NCBI GenBank assembly: GCA_019246375.1
Contig: JAFAQO010000146.1
Coordinates: 1-6,155 of the forward strand
Length of the DNA stretch: 6,155 nucleotides
Reading direction: 5' to 3'
From: Mycobacterium sp.
Lineage (GTDB): Bacteria > Actinomycetota > Actinomycetes > Mycobacteriales > Mycobacteriaceae
Made by a program: the position numbers and the translations under genes. Position 1 is the first letter of the stretch, and every line of letters starts with the position of its first letter. Shown here in pieces: positions 1-6,155 of this stretch. The notes under the pieces were generated by a model. That model was not told the origin of the DNA, searched no databases, and worked only from the letters and a program-made list of their open reading frames with translations.

Positions 1-147
1 ACCGCCGAGGGCCAGCGTCACCTGGGCGGCGTAGCGGAAGCGTCTTGGCAGGAACGCCTCAACCAGCACGCCGGTCACGGCGGCCCCGAAGACGATAAGC
101 ATCGGGGAAAGCAGCGAGTATTCGACGCTGGGGCTGGGCATGCTCAT
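1..147 (-). CDS. nuoN: NADH-quinone oxidoreductase subunit N, N-terminal 49 codons (runs off left edge)
   Basis: This is the first part of the third antiporter-like membrane subunit of complex I, which forms a proton channel in the membrane arm next to NuoM. Only 49 codons are visible. They read MSMPSPSVEYSLLSPMLIVF and continue with a hydrophobic first transmembrane helix and a VEAFLPRRFRY segment, very like the start of mycobacterial NuoN as I remember it. I chose the ATG at 147 because it overlaps the nuoM stop as ATGA and has an AAGGA Shine-Dalgarno sequence 8 nt upstream. An in-frame ATG at 141 is the alternative and would lie 14 nt from that site. The family is normally about 485-530 residues, so roughly nine tenths of the gene is outside the window. 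Its identity rests on this short N-terminus plus its place after nuoM. Confidence 0.93.
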   Translation of the reverse strand, partial: MSMPSPSVEYSLLSPMLIVFGAAVTGVLVEAFLPRRFRYAAQVTLALGG

Positions 148-1715
148 CGACGGGGTCCTTCGGCTGTGCGCGGTGCCGTCCCGGCCGGCACGCGGGGCGC
201 GGGATCATGCTGCCCGATGGTGGTCATGGTGTGGCCGACCGCTGGATTGATAATGTCCAGCACGGGTTTGGGGTAGACCCCGAGCACCAGCAGCAACGCG
301 ATCAGCGGAGCGACGACGACCACTTCTCGCGGGACCAGGTCACGGATCCGGTCGTTCCCCTCTGCGACGGGCCCAGCCATCACCCGCTGGTAGAGCCACA
401 ACATGTATATCGACGAAAGCACCAGGGCGGTCGAACCGAACGCCGCTGCGAGCCAGTAGCGGTTGAAAGTGCCTAGCAACACCAGAAATTCACTGATGAA
501 CGGGGCCAGCCCGGGCAGTGACAGCGTCGCCAGCGCCGCCACCAGGAACGTCCCGGCCAGCACCGGGGCCACCTTCTGCACGCCGCCGTAGGCAGCGATC
601 GACCGGGTGCCGCGACGGGCGATCAGGAATCCGGCAATGAGGAACACCGCGGCGGTGGAGATGCCGTGGTTGACCATGTACAGTGTCGACCCACTTTGCC
701 CCTGGGTGGTCATCACGAAGATGCCGAGGATGATGAAGCCGAAGTGGGAGATGGAGGTGTAGGCGATCAGGCGCATGATGTCGGTCTGGCCGATCGCCAC
801 CACCGCGCCATAGACCACACCGATCACCGACAAGACGACGATCAGCGGACGGAAATACGCTGAGGCGTCGGGAAACAACTGCAGGCAGTAACGCAACATG
901 CCGAACGTGCCGACCTTGTCCATCACCGCCATCATCAACACCGCGCTTGCCGGAGGCGCCTCGACCGCGGCATCGGGTAGCCAGCCATGGAACGGCCACA
1001 GCGGGGCCTTGATCGCGAACGCGAACATGAAGCCTAAGAACAACGCCTTGAGAACCGCCGGGTCCACACCCAATGAACCCGACGAGACCGCTGCCACGAT
1101 GTGCCGGAAGTCGAACGTGCCGGGGCCGTGTTGCGCGGTCACTACGTAAAGCCCAATTACCGCGGCTAGCATGATCAAACCGCCGAACAGGTTGTACAGC
1201 AGGAACTTCACCGCCGCTCGCGACCGCTGCGCGCCCTGCCCGAAGCCTCCGATGAGGAAGTACATCGGAATGAGCATCGCCTCGAAGAAGACGTAGAACA
1301 GCAAGACGTCCAGCGAGATCAATGAAATCAGCACCATCGACTCGACGGTCAGCGTCAAGGCGACGTAAGCGTGCACGCCGCGGCTGCGTTCACCGCCGTC
1401 GTTCCAGCCGGCCACCATCAGCAGCGGCACCAGCACCGTGGTGAGCAGCACTAAAACCACCGCGATGCCGTCCACACCGAGGGTGTATCCGGCGCCGAAA
1501 GCTGGTATCCAGGGATGGGATTCGACGAACTGGTAAGGCGCGCCACCGGGATGGAAGCCCACCGTGACCACGATCGATACCGCCAGCACCACCAGCGCCA
1601 CAATGAGGCCCAGCCATTTGGCCAACAGACGCTGTGATCCCGGCAGCGCGATGATCACCACCGCACCTGCCAGCGGCACCAGCCACAGCGTACTCAGCCA
1701 CGGGACGGTGTTCAT
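144..1715 (-). CDS. nuoM: NADH-quinone oxidoreductase subunit M (antiporter-like proton channel)
   Basis: The 523-residue NuoM is one of three Mrp-antiporter-like subunits that pump protons in the membrane arm of complex I. The family's about 14 transmembrane helices are evident as hydrophobic blocks throughout. Expected channel residues are present: Glu145 in FFEAMLIPMYFLIGG (TM5), Lys236 in AIKAPLWPFHGWLP (TM7), Lys267 in MDKVGTFGMLRY (TM8), Glu409 in APFISEF (TM12), and His324 and His350 in the central helices. The ATG at 1715 gives the [17 protein letters not shown] start typical of mycobacterial NuoM and has a strong GAGGAGGAG site 8 nt upstream. The stop overlaps the nuoN start as ATGA. 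It is shorter than M. tuberculosis NuoM, which I remember as 553 residues, mainly because the loop near residues 104-112 is compact. The C-terminal about 25 residues are polar and rich in Pro and Ala. Complete and apparently functional. Confidence 0.98.
   Translation of the reverse strand: MNTVPWLSTLWLVPLAGAVVIIALPGSQRLLAKWLGLIVALVVLAVSIVVTVGFHPGGAPYQFVESHPWIPAFGAGYTLGVDGIAVVLVLLTTVLVPLLMVAGWNDGGERSRGVHAYVALTLTVESMVLISLISLDVLLFYVFFEAMLIPMYFLIGGFGQGAQRSRAAVKFLLYNLFGGLIMLAAVIGLYVVTAQHGPGTFDFRHIVAAVSSGSLGVDPAVLKALFLGFMFAFAIKAPLWPFHGWLPDAAVEAPPASAVLMMAVMDKVGTFGMLRYCLQLFPDASAYFRPLIVVLSVIGVVYGAVVAIGQTDIMRLIAYTSISHFGFIILGIFVMTTQGQSGSTLYMVNHGISTAAVFLIAGFLIARRGTRSIAAYGGVQKVAPVLAGTFLVAALATLSLPGLAPFISEFLVLLGTFNRYWLAAAFGSTALVLSSIYMLWLYQRVMAGPVAEGNDRIRDLVPREVVVVAPLIALLLVLGVYPKPVLDIINPAVGHTMTTIGQHDPAPRVPAGTAPRTAEGPRR
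156..160 (-). promoter_or_regulatory. Ribosome binding site of nuoN
   Basis: AAGGA on the minus strand lies inside the last codons of nuoM, 8 nt before the ATG at 147. It favours that ATG over the in-frame ATG at 141, and it allows nuoN to be initiated while nuoM is being finished. Confidence 0.6.
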
Positions 1716-1768
1716 GAGCGCCGCTCCTCCTCATCGCTCCGCTCTGCATCGTCGCCGGCGCGGGTCAT
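1712..1768 (-). CDS. 18-codon MIRU mini-ORF between nuoL and nuoM
   Basis: This tiny open frame encodes [18 protein letters not shown], a highly charged peptide with seven acidic and five basic residues and no hydrophobic segment. Its ATG overlaps the nuoL stop (ATGA at 1765-1768) and its TGA overlaps the nuoM start (ATGA at 1712-1715). A ribosome leaving nuoL could therefore pass through it directly into nuoM. Such mini-ORFs with ends overlapping both flanking genes are a known property of mycobacterial interspersed repetitive units. Whether the peptide itself has any function is unknown. Translation is more likely a means of keeping nuoL and nuoM coupled. No ribosome binding site of its own is obvious, so initiation would depend on termination of nuoL. 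The open frame is certain; its translation is inferred. Confidence 0.55.
   Translation of the reverse strand: MTRAGDDAERSDEEERRS
1715..1767 (-). repeat. MIRU-like element (53 bp) at the nuoL-nuoM junction
   Basis: Minus-strand sequence from the nuoL stop codon up to the base before the second TGA is 53 bp. It contains GCGACGATGCAGAGCGGAGC followed by GATGAGGAGGAGCGGCGC, which I recognise as the core of mycobacterial interspersed repetitive units, first described in the senX3-regX3 intergenic region of M. tuberculosis. The spacing between the two ATGA tetranucleotides is exactly 53 nt, the length I recall for the short MIRU form. The element is bounded by TGA on each side, consistent with the proposed insertion of MIRUs into TGA stop-start overlaps with target duplication. 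Removing one unit would restore a simple ATGA overlap of nuoL and nuoM, like the other junctions here. Only one copy is present in this window, so repetition must be confirmed elsewhere in the genome. Confidence 0.82.
1724..1732 (-). promoter_or_regulatory. Strong ribosome binding site of nuoM, supplied by the MIRU-like element
   Basis: GAGGAGGAG on the minus strand ends 8 nt before the nuoM ATG at 1715. It is among the best Shine-Dalgarno matches in the window and lies wholly inside the repeat element. The insertion therefore appears to have brought nuoM its own initiation site, while the mini-ORF keeps it coupled to nuoL. Confidence 0.8.
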
Positions 1769-3651
1769 CGCCACAGTTGCACCACCAGGATCACCGCGGC
1801 AAGCAGCGCCGCACCGGCGAACATCGACAATGCGTAGGAGCGGACGAAGCCGGTCTGCAATTCGCGCAGGCGATTCGATGTCCGGCTCACCAGCGCCGCC
1901 AGACCCAACACCGAACCATTCACGCCTTTGTTGTCGATCTCGACCAGAGCGTCGGTCAACTGCGCGCCGGGGCGCATGAACACCTCCTCGTTGAAGGCGT
2001 CGCCGTAGAGGTCGCGCCGCGCGGCCACCGTCAGCGCCGAAACCCTTTCCGGGGCGGCGGCCGGCACCGGGCGCCGGGCGTACATCCGGTAGGCCACCAC
2101 GATCCCGACCGCGACGACGACCAGCGTCACAATGCTGATCACCCACGCCGGCGGGGCGTGAGCCGCTTCACGAGCGCCGACCACCGGTTCCAGCCAATTC
2201 CGCAGGGTGCCGCCGCCGGCCAGCAGGCCGCCGGAGAACACCGAGCCGACCGCGAGCAGAATCATCGGCCACGTCATCACCGCGGGCGCCTCATGCGGAT
2301 GAGCTGAAACCTTCCAACGCTTTTCGCCGAAGAACGTCATCAGCATCACCCGGGTCATGTAAAACGCGGTGATCCCGGCGCCCAGCATCGCCACCGAGCC
2401 CAAGATCGGTCCCCGGATCCCACCGACACCGAGCGCGGCCTCGATGATGGCGTCCTTGGAGAAGAAACCTGCGAAAGGCCACATCCCGATGATCGCCAGG
2501 TAACCGAGCCCGAAGGTGGCGAAAGTGATCGGCAAAGCCTTGCGCAGCCCGCCGTAGCGGCGCATGTCCTGCTCGTCGTTCATCGCGTGGATCACGGCTC
2601 CAGATCCGAGGAACAGCCCGGCCTTGAAGAAGCCGTGGGTAAGCAGGTGCATGATCCCGAACACGTAACCGGCCGGACCGAGCCCGGCGGCCAGCACCAT
2701 GTAGCCGATCTGGCTGATCGTCGACGCGGCGAGCGCTCGCTTGATGTCATCCTTGGCGCAGCCGATGATTGCCCCGAACAGCAACGTCACGGCACCGACG
2801 ATCACCACGGCCAGTTGTGCTTCCGGTGTCAGGTTGAACACCGGATTGGAGCGCACGATCAGGTACACGCCGGCGGTCACCATGGTTGCGGCGTGGATCA
2901 GCGCGGACACCGGGGTGGGGCCCTCCATCGCGTCACCGAGCCACGCCTGCAGCGGTACCTGGGCAGATTTGGCGCACGCACCCAGCAACATCAGCAACCC
3001 CAGCGCGGCCAACACGCCCCGCCCGGCGCCCGGCGCGGCGGCGAAGACTCCGGCGAACGACAGCGTGCCGAAGTTGGCGAACATCAAGAACATCGCCAGC
3101 GACAGACCGACGTCACCGACGCGGTTCATCACGAAGGCCTTCTTGGCCGCGGTGGCCGCGGTCGGCCGTTGGTACCAGAAGCCGATCAGCAAGTACGACG
3201 CCAGCCCGACGCCTTCCCAACCGACGTAGAGCCCCAGATAGTTGTCGGCGACCACCAGCAGCAGCATCGCGGCGAGAAATAGGTTGAGGTAGGCAAAGAA
3301 CCGGCGGCGATCGGCGTCCTCGGCCATGTAACCGATCGAGTAGATGTGGATCAGCGAGCCAACGCCGGTGATCAACAGCACGAAGCAAATCGACAACTGG
3401 TCGATCTGTAGTCCGAAGTCGACCTGCAAGCCGCCGACCTGAATCCACTTGAACAGGTTGGGGTGGATGACGCGGTCGTCACCGTGCCGGCCGAGCATGT
3501 TGATGAGCAGCGCCAGACCTACTCCGAACGACGCCAGCGCGGCGGCGCAGCCCAACAGGTGCCCCCACCGGTCGGTCCGCCTGCCGCCGAGCAGCAGGAT
3601 CGCTGCACCGGCCGCCGGCAATGCCACGAGCAGCCAGGGTAAATGTGTCAT
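1765..3651 (-). CDS. nuoL: NADH-quinone oxidoreductase subunit L (distal antiporter-like proton channel)
   Basis: The 628-residue NuoL is the distal proton-pumping subunit of complex I and carries the lateral helix that runs along the membrane arm. Expected residues are present: Glu146 in [17 protein letters not shown] (TM5), Asp179 in MNRVGD, Lys228 in [20 protein letters not shown] (TM7), His253 in [13 protein letters not shown] (TM8), His335 and His339 in [12 protein letters not shown] with Lys343, and Lys399 in AGFFSKD (TM12). The C-terminal region from about residue 540, with [16 protein letters not shown] and later [13 protein letters not shown] before a final hydrophobic helix, matches the lateral-helix and TM16 part of the family. 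The length is normal. The ATG at 3651 follows nuoK by 5 nt and has an AAGGG site 9 nt upstream. The stop is shared as ATGA with the MIRU mini-ORF. One oddity is Trp391 in GMWPFAGFF, where Pro is usual. Confidence 0.98.
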   Translation of the reverse strand: MTHLPWLLVALPAAGAAILLLGGRRTDRWGHLLGCAAALASFGVGLALLINMLGRHGDDRVIHPNLFKWIQVGGLQVDFGLQIDQLSICFVLLITGVGSLIHIYSIGYMAEDADRRRFFAYLNLFLAAMLLLVVADNYLGLYVGWEGVGLASYLLIGFWYQRPTAATAAKKAFVMNRVGDVGLSLAMFLMFANFGTLSFAGVFAAAPGAGRGVLAALGLLMLLGACAKSAQVPLQAWLGDAMEGPTPVSALIHAATMVTAGVYLIVRSNPVFNLTPEAQLAVVIVGAVTLLFGAIIGCAKDDIKRALAASTISQIGYMVLAAGLGPAGYVFGIMHLLTHGFFKAGLFLGSGAVIHAMNDEQDMRRYGGLRKALPITFATFGLGYLAIIGMWPFAGFFSKDAIIEAALGVGGIRGPILGSVAMLGAGITAFYMTRVMLMTFFGEKRWKVSAHPHEAPAVMTWPMILLAVGSVFSGGLLAGGGTLRNWLEPVVGAREAAHAPPAWVISIVTLVVVAVGIVVAYRMYARRPVPAAAPERVSALTVAARRDLYGDAFNEEVFMRPGAQLTDALVEIDNKGVNGSVLGLAALVSRTSNRLRELQTGFVRSYALSMFAGAALLAAVILVVQLWR

Positions 3652-3656
3652 CTGGC

Positions 3657-3956
3657 CTAACCCTTGAGCAAGTTGGCGTCGTCGACCGATGCCGATTTAC
3701 GGGCCCGGAATATCGTCATGATGATCGCCAAGCCGACGACGACTTCGCAGGCGGCGACCACCATCGTGAAAAACGCGATCATCTGCCCATCGAGCTGGCC
3801 GTGCATCCGGGCAAAAGTGACGAACGCCAGGTTGACCGCATTGAGCATCAGCTCGACGCACATGAACATCACCATGGCGTTGCGTCGCAACAACACTCCG
3901 GCTCCGCCGATGGTGAACAACAGCGCCGAAAGGTAGAGATAATTCGCGGGATTCAT
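3657..3956 (-). CDS. nuoK: NADH-quinone oxidoreductase subunit K
   Basis: The 99-residue NuoK is the small MrpC-like membrane subunit of complex I, with three transmembrane helices that help form the proton path next to NuoJ and NuoN. The two conserved membrane glutamates are present: Glu35 in [15 protein letters not shown] and Glu71 in [11 protein letters not shown], matching E. coli Glu36 and Glu72. RRN at residues 24-26 is the conserved basic loop after the first helix, and DGQ (56-58) precedes the third helix. The length is typical (about 100). The ATG at 3956 overlaps the nuoJ stop as ATGA. The upstream sequence has no convincing Shine-Dalgarno match, so translation probably depends on coupling to nuoJ. 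The protein ends with a short polar tail after RARKS. Complete, with nothing unusual. Confidence 0.98.
   Translation of the reverse strand: MNPANYLYLSALLFTIGGAGVLLRRNAMVMFMCVELMLNAVNLAFVTFARMHGQLDGQMIAFFTMVVAACEVVVGLAIIMTIFRARKSASVDDANLLKG
3661..3665 (-). promoter_or_regulatory. Ribosome binding site of nuoL
   Basis: AAGGG on the minus strand lies within the last codons of nuoK, 9 nt before the ATG at 3651. It is a moderate match that supports this start, and nuoL may also be initiated by ribosomes ending nuoK only 5 nt earlier. Confidence 0.5.
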
Positions 3957-4729
3957 GACGTTCCGTTTTCTGAACCGTTGGGTGAGTCGGCGTTTTTGCC
4001 GTCGACTCCGCGACTTTGCAATACCGGCGGGACCGACAATCGGGAGTAGGAGCCATCGGGAAGCAGCGCGGCCACGTCAACGGCATTGTGGCGGGCGTAG
4101 ACGCCAGGGCCGGGCAGCGGAGTGGGATATCCACCGGGGCGGAAGCGTTCCTGTGACAGCTCCCGCTGAGTTTTGCGCCGCTCGAACCGCTCCCGGTGCG
4201 CCAGCACCATCGCCCCGACCGCCGCGGTGATCAGCAGGGCGCTGGTCAACTCGAATGCCCACAGGTAACGGGAGAAGATCAGTATCGCAAGGCCGTTGAC
4301 GTTGCCCTTGGCATTGGCCGCCGTCAGCCCGGCGAAGGGAGGGAGCGTCGCGCTGCCGATTCCGGCGATCAGCAGAATGCCCAAGCCGACGCCGGCCACC
4401 ACCGCGGCGACCCGCTGTCCGCGCAACGTCTCCACCAGTGACTCCGCGGAGTCCACGCCAATCAGCATCAGCACGAACAAGAACAGCATCATCACCGCGC
4501 CGGTGTAGACCACGACCTGCACTACGCCCAGGAATAGCGCGTCTTGAACCATGTAGAACACCGCCAGGATGATCATGGTCAACGCGAGAAACATGGCCGA
4601 GTAGACCGCGTTGGCGGCCATCACCATTCCCAACGCACCGATCAGCGCCACTGCACCCAGCACCCAGAACGTCACCGCCTCGCCGGTGGAGGTTCGGGTG
4701 ATCGCGTCGGCGGCCAGTACCGTGGTCAT
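3953..4729 (-). CDS. nuoJ: NADH-quinone oxidoreductase subunit J with long C-terminal tail
   Basis: The 258-residue NuoJ is a membrane subunit of complex I at the hinge between the quinone chamber and the antiporter-like pumps. Five hydrophobic segments lie at about residues 20-38, 42-60, 66-91, 107-127 and 155-177. The third holds the family signature [18 protein letters not shown], with Tyr75 in the position of the tyrosine near the mobile pi-bulge of this helix. From about residue 178 an 80-residue hydrophilic tail follows ([18 protein letters not shown], then [11 protein letters not shown]). E. coli NuoJ (184 residues) lacks it, but I remember a similar tail in M. tuberculosis. The ATG at 4729 overlaps the nuoI stop as ATGA, and no good ribosome binding site is visible, which suggests translational coupling. 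The extreme C-terminus is low in complexity and rich in Asn, Gly and Ser. Confidence 0.97.
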   Translation of the reverse strand: MTTVLAADAITRTSTGEAVTFWVLGAVALIGALGMVMAANAVYSAMFLALTMIILAVFYMVQDALFLGVVQVVVYTGAVMMLFLFVLMLIGVDSAESLVETLRGQRVAAVVAGVGLGILLIAGIGSATLPPFAGLTAANAKGNVNGLAILIFSRYLWAFELTSALLITAAVGAMVLAHRERFERRKTQRELSQERFRPGGYPTPLPGPGVYARHNAVDVAALLPDGSYSRLSVPPVLQSRGVDGKNADSPNGSENGTS

Positions 4730-5283
4730 CGATGGCCGCCGGTCGTCTGCTCGTCCCGCGACATGCTCTGTGCGGTCACGTTGCCCAGGTAGTAGTCCGC
4801 ATCGGTGGCGCCGGGCGCCCGCGGATGTGGGGGCGGTTCCATCCCGGGTTGTAAGGGGGCCAGCAGCCGGTCCTTTTCGTAGATCAGGTCGGCGCGGTTG
4901 TCATCGGCCATCTCGTAGTCGTTGGTCATCGTCAACGCTCGGGTCGGGCAGGCCTCGACGCAGAGACCGCAACCGATGCAGCGCAGGTAGTTGATCTGGT
5001 ACACCCGGCCGTAGCGTTCCCCGGGCGAATACCGTTCCGCTTCGGTGTTGTCGGCGCCCTCGACATAAATCGCATCGGCTGGGCAGGCCCAAGCGCATAA
5101 CTCGCAACCGATGCACTTCTCCAGGCCGTCCGGATACCGGTTGAGCTGATGGCGACCGTGAAAACGCGGCGCGGTAGGCAGCTTTTGCTCCGGATACTCT
5201 TCGGTGATCGGGCGTTTGAACATCGACGTCAATGTCACGCCGAACCCGGCGATGGCTTCTAAGGACTTGGGGATTTTAGCCAC
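4726..5283 (-). CDS. nuoI: NADH-quinone oxidoreductase subunit I (two [4Fe-4S] ferredoxin subunit)
   Basis: NuoI is the peripheral 8Fe ferredoxin-like subunit that carries clusters N6a and N6b and passes electrons towards NuoB and quinone. From the start chosen here it has 185 residues. All eight cluster cysteines are present: Cys57, 60, 63 and 67 in [12 protein letters not shown], and Cys102, 105, 108 and 112 in [12 protein letters not shown]. In this fold the last Cys of each motif ligates the other cluster. The N-terminus has the short amphipathic helix ([16 protein letters not shown]) that anchors the subunit near the membrane. I chose GTG at 5283 because AAGGAGG lies 6 nt upstream and homology begins there. 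The ATG at 5400 would add 39 residues read out of frame from the end of nuoH. The gene overlaps nuoH by 8 nt and nuoJ by ATGA. The C-terminal about 35 residues are a polar tail seen in mycobacterial homologues. Confidence 0.97.
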   Translation of the reverse strand: MAKIPKSLEAIAGFGVTLTSMFKRPITEEYPEQKLPTAPRFHGRHQLNRYPDGLEKCIGCELCAWACPADAIYVEGADNTEAERYSPGERYGRVYQINYLRCIGCGLCVEACPTRALTMTNDYEMADDNRADLIYEKDRLLAPLQPGMEPPPHPRAPGATDADYYLGNVTAQSMSRDEQTTGGHR

Positions 5284-6155
5284 GCGCGGCCTCCTTGCTC
5301 GCCGGTACCGGAGACTCGCCTGGAAGCGGTGGCGTCGGGAATGCCGCTTCAGCGAGTGGACCTCTGCCCCGCAGCTCCTCAGGAGTCCGGCCCAGTACAT
5401 GAGTGCTCAAGCCGCTGAATGGCCTTCGCAGATACAGCAGCAGCACCGCCGCGAAGACCGCGCTGCTGGTCGCCAGCACAGCGGTCGAATGCGGGTAGCC
5501 CTGGTCACGCAAGGTGCGGATGACGGCGGCGATCATCACCCACAGCAATGCCACCGGAATGAGGATTTTCCAGCCCAGCGCCATGAACTGGTCGTAGCGC
5601 AGCCGGGGCAGCGTGGCCCGCAGCCAGAAATAGATGAACAGGAAAGTCCAGACCTTGGCCGTGAACCACAGCACCGGCCACCATCCGCTGTTGGCACCGT
5701 CCCACATGTTCAGCGGCCACGGCGCACGCCAGCCGCCGAAGAACAGCGTTGCGGCCAACGCCGACACGGTCGTCATGTTGATGTACTCGGCCAGGAAGAA
5801 CATCGCGAACTTCAGCGACGAGTACTCGGTGTGGAAACCGGCGACCAGCTCGCCCTCGGCTTCGGGCAAATCGAAGGGGGCGCGGTTGGTTTCGCCGACC
5901 ATTGAGACGAGATAAACCATGAACGACGGCAGCAGCAGAAAGACGAACCAGACGCGGTCTTGGGCGGCCACGATCTGTGAGGTCGACATCGTCCCGGCAT
6001 AGAGGAACACCGACGCGAACGCCAAGCCCATCGCGACCTCGTAAGAGATCACTTGGGCGGTAGACCGCACTCCGCCCAGCAACGGGTAAGTCGAACCCGA
6101 CGACCAACCGGCCAGCACGATGCCATACACCCCGATCGCCGACAACCCCAGAATG
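5276..6155 (-). CDS. nuoH: NADH-quinone oxidoreductase subunit H, C-terminal about 293 codons (enters from right edge)
   Basis: NuoH is the membrane subunit that, with NuoB and NuoD, forms the quinone-binding chamber of complex I and links it to the proton pumps. The frame stays open to the right edge, where it reads [20 protein letters not shown], so the start is outside the window. The TTG at 6145 is internal. Family landmarks are clear: [18 protein letters not shown], the highly conserved quinone-site loop [20 protein letters not shown] continuing into [14 protein letters not shown], and [20 protein letters not shown] before the last helices. After the final helix (about LLLYLRRPF) there is a polar tail of about 45 residues rich in Pro, Glu and Ala, ending in KEAARG. 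E. coli NuoH lacks such a tail. M. tuberculosis NuoH is about 410 residues as I recall, so some 115-120 N-terminal residues are missing here. Its last 8 nt overlap nuoI. Confidence 0.97.
   Translation of the reverse strand, partial: ILGLSAIGVYGIVLAGWSSGSTYPLLGGVRSTAQVISYEVAMGLAFASVFLYAGTMSTSQIVAAQDRVWFVFLLLPSFMVYLVSMVGETNRAPFDLPEAEGELVAGFHTEYSSLKFAMFFLAEYINMTTVSALAATLFFGGWRAPWPLNMWDGANSGWWPVLWFTAKVWTFLFIYFWLRATLPRLRYDQFMALGWKILIPVALLWVMIAAVIRTLRDQGYPHSTAVLATSSAVFAAVLLLYLRRPFSGLSTHVLGRTPEELRGRGPLAEAAFPTPPLPGESPVPASKEAARG
5290..5296 (-). promoter_or_regulatory. Ribosome binding site that fixes the GTG start of nuoI
   Basis: AAGGAGG on the minus strand lies inside the last codons of nuoH, 6 nt before the GTG at 5283. 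No comparable site serves the upstream ATG at 5400, so this decides the nuoI start. Confidence 0.85.

Noticed and set aside
1390..1749. A 119-codon minus-strand frame starting inside the repeat element
   Set aside because: It reads the MIRU-like unit and then nuoM out of frame, giving an Arg/Gly/His-rich product. nuoM itself is clear in the other frame.
1712..2146. A 144-codon minus-strand frame ending at the nuoM start
   Set aside because: Most of it is nuoL read in another frame. Only its last 18 codons, starting at the ATG that overlaps the nuoL stop, match the MIRU mini-ORF and are kept.
1564..2307. A 247-codon open frame on the plus strand, antisense to nuoM and nuoL
   Set aside because: Its product is rich in His, Arg, Gln and Asp with no recognisable domain. 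This is the usual antisense shadow of GC-rich membrane-protein genes, and it crosses the nuoL-nuoM junction.
2587..3282. A 231-codon plus-strand frame antisense to nuoL
   Set aside because: Low-complexity composition of the same shadow type, with no ribosome binding site. nuoL on the other strand is unequivocal.
3652..3656. Possible promoter or terminator between nuoK and nuoL
   Set aside because: The gap is only 5 nt and shows no hairpin or promoter-like hexamers. The genes are best read as one operon.
6143..6145. TTG as the start codon of nuoH
   Set aside because: The frame remains open to the window edge and the residues before it (ILG) continue the NuoH family sequence. NuoH normally has well over 100 further N-terminal residues.

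Overview
The window is a stretch of the respiratory complex I (NDH-1) operon of a high-GC actinobacterium, almost certainly a Mycobacterium. All genes lie on the minus strand, so transcription runs from the right edge to the left: nuoH (3' part), nuoI, nuoJ, nuoK, nuoL, nuoM, nuoN (5' end only). The mycobacterial assignment rests on three things. The proteins closely resemble the M. tuberculosis Nuo subunits as I remember them. NuoH and NuoJ carry long hydrophilic C-terminal tails. A mycobacterial interspersed repetitive unit (MIRU)-like element sits between nuoL and nuoM.

Layout from right to left: nuoH enters from beyond the right edge and ends at 5276. nuoI starts at a GTG inside the end of nuoH (8-nt overlap, strong ribosome binding site). 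nuoI/nuoJ and nuoJ/nuoK are joined by ATGA stop-start overlaps. nuoK and nuoL are separated by 5 nt. nuoL and nuoM are separated by 49 nt, which is the core of a 53-bp MIRU-like unit encoding an 18-codon ORF coupled by ATGA to both neighbours. nuoM and nuoN overlap by ATGA, and nuoN runs off the left edge. There is essentially no other non-coding DNA, and I see no promoter, terminator, RNA gene or insertion sequence.

Together the genes encode most of the membrane arm of proton-pumping NADH:quinone oxidoreductase (H, J, K, L, M, N) plus the peripheral ferredoxin subunit NuoI, which passes electrons through two [4Fe-4S] clusters towards quinone. The expected pumping residues (Glu and Lys of NuoL and NuoM, two Glu of NuoK) and all eight NuoI cysteines are present, so the enzyme looks functional. 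The one non-routine item is the MIRU-like unit. It is a recognisable member of a known repeat class rather than a new system, but its position makes it a mini-gene relay within the complex I operon.
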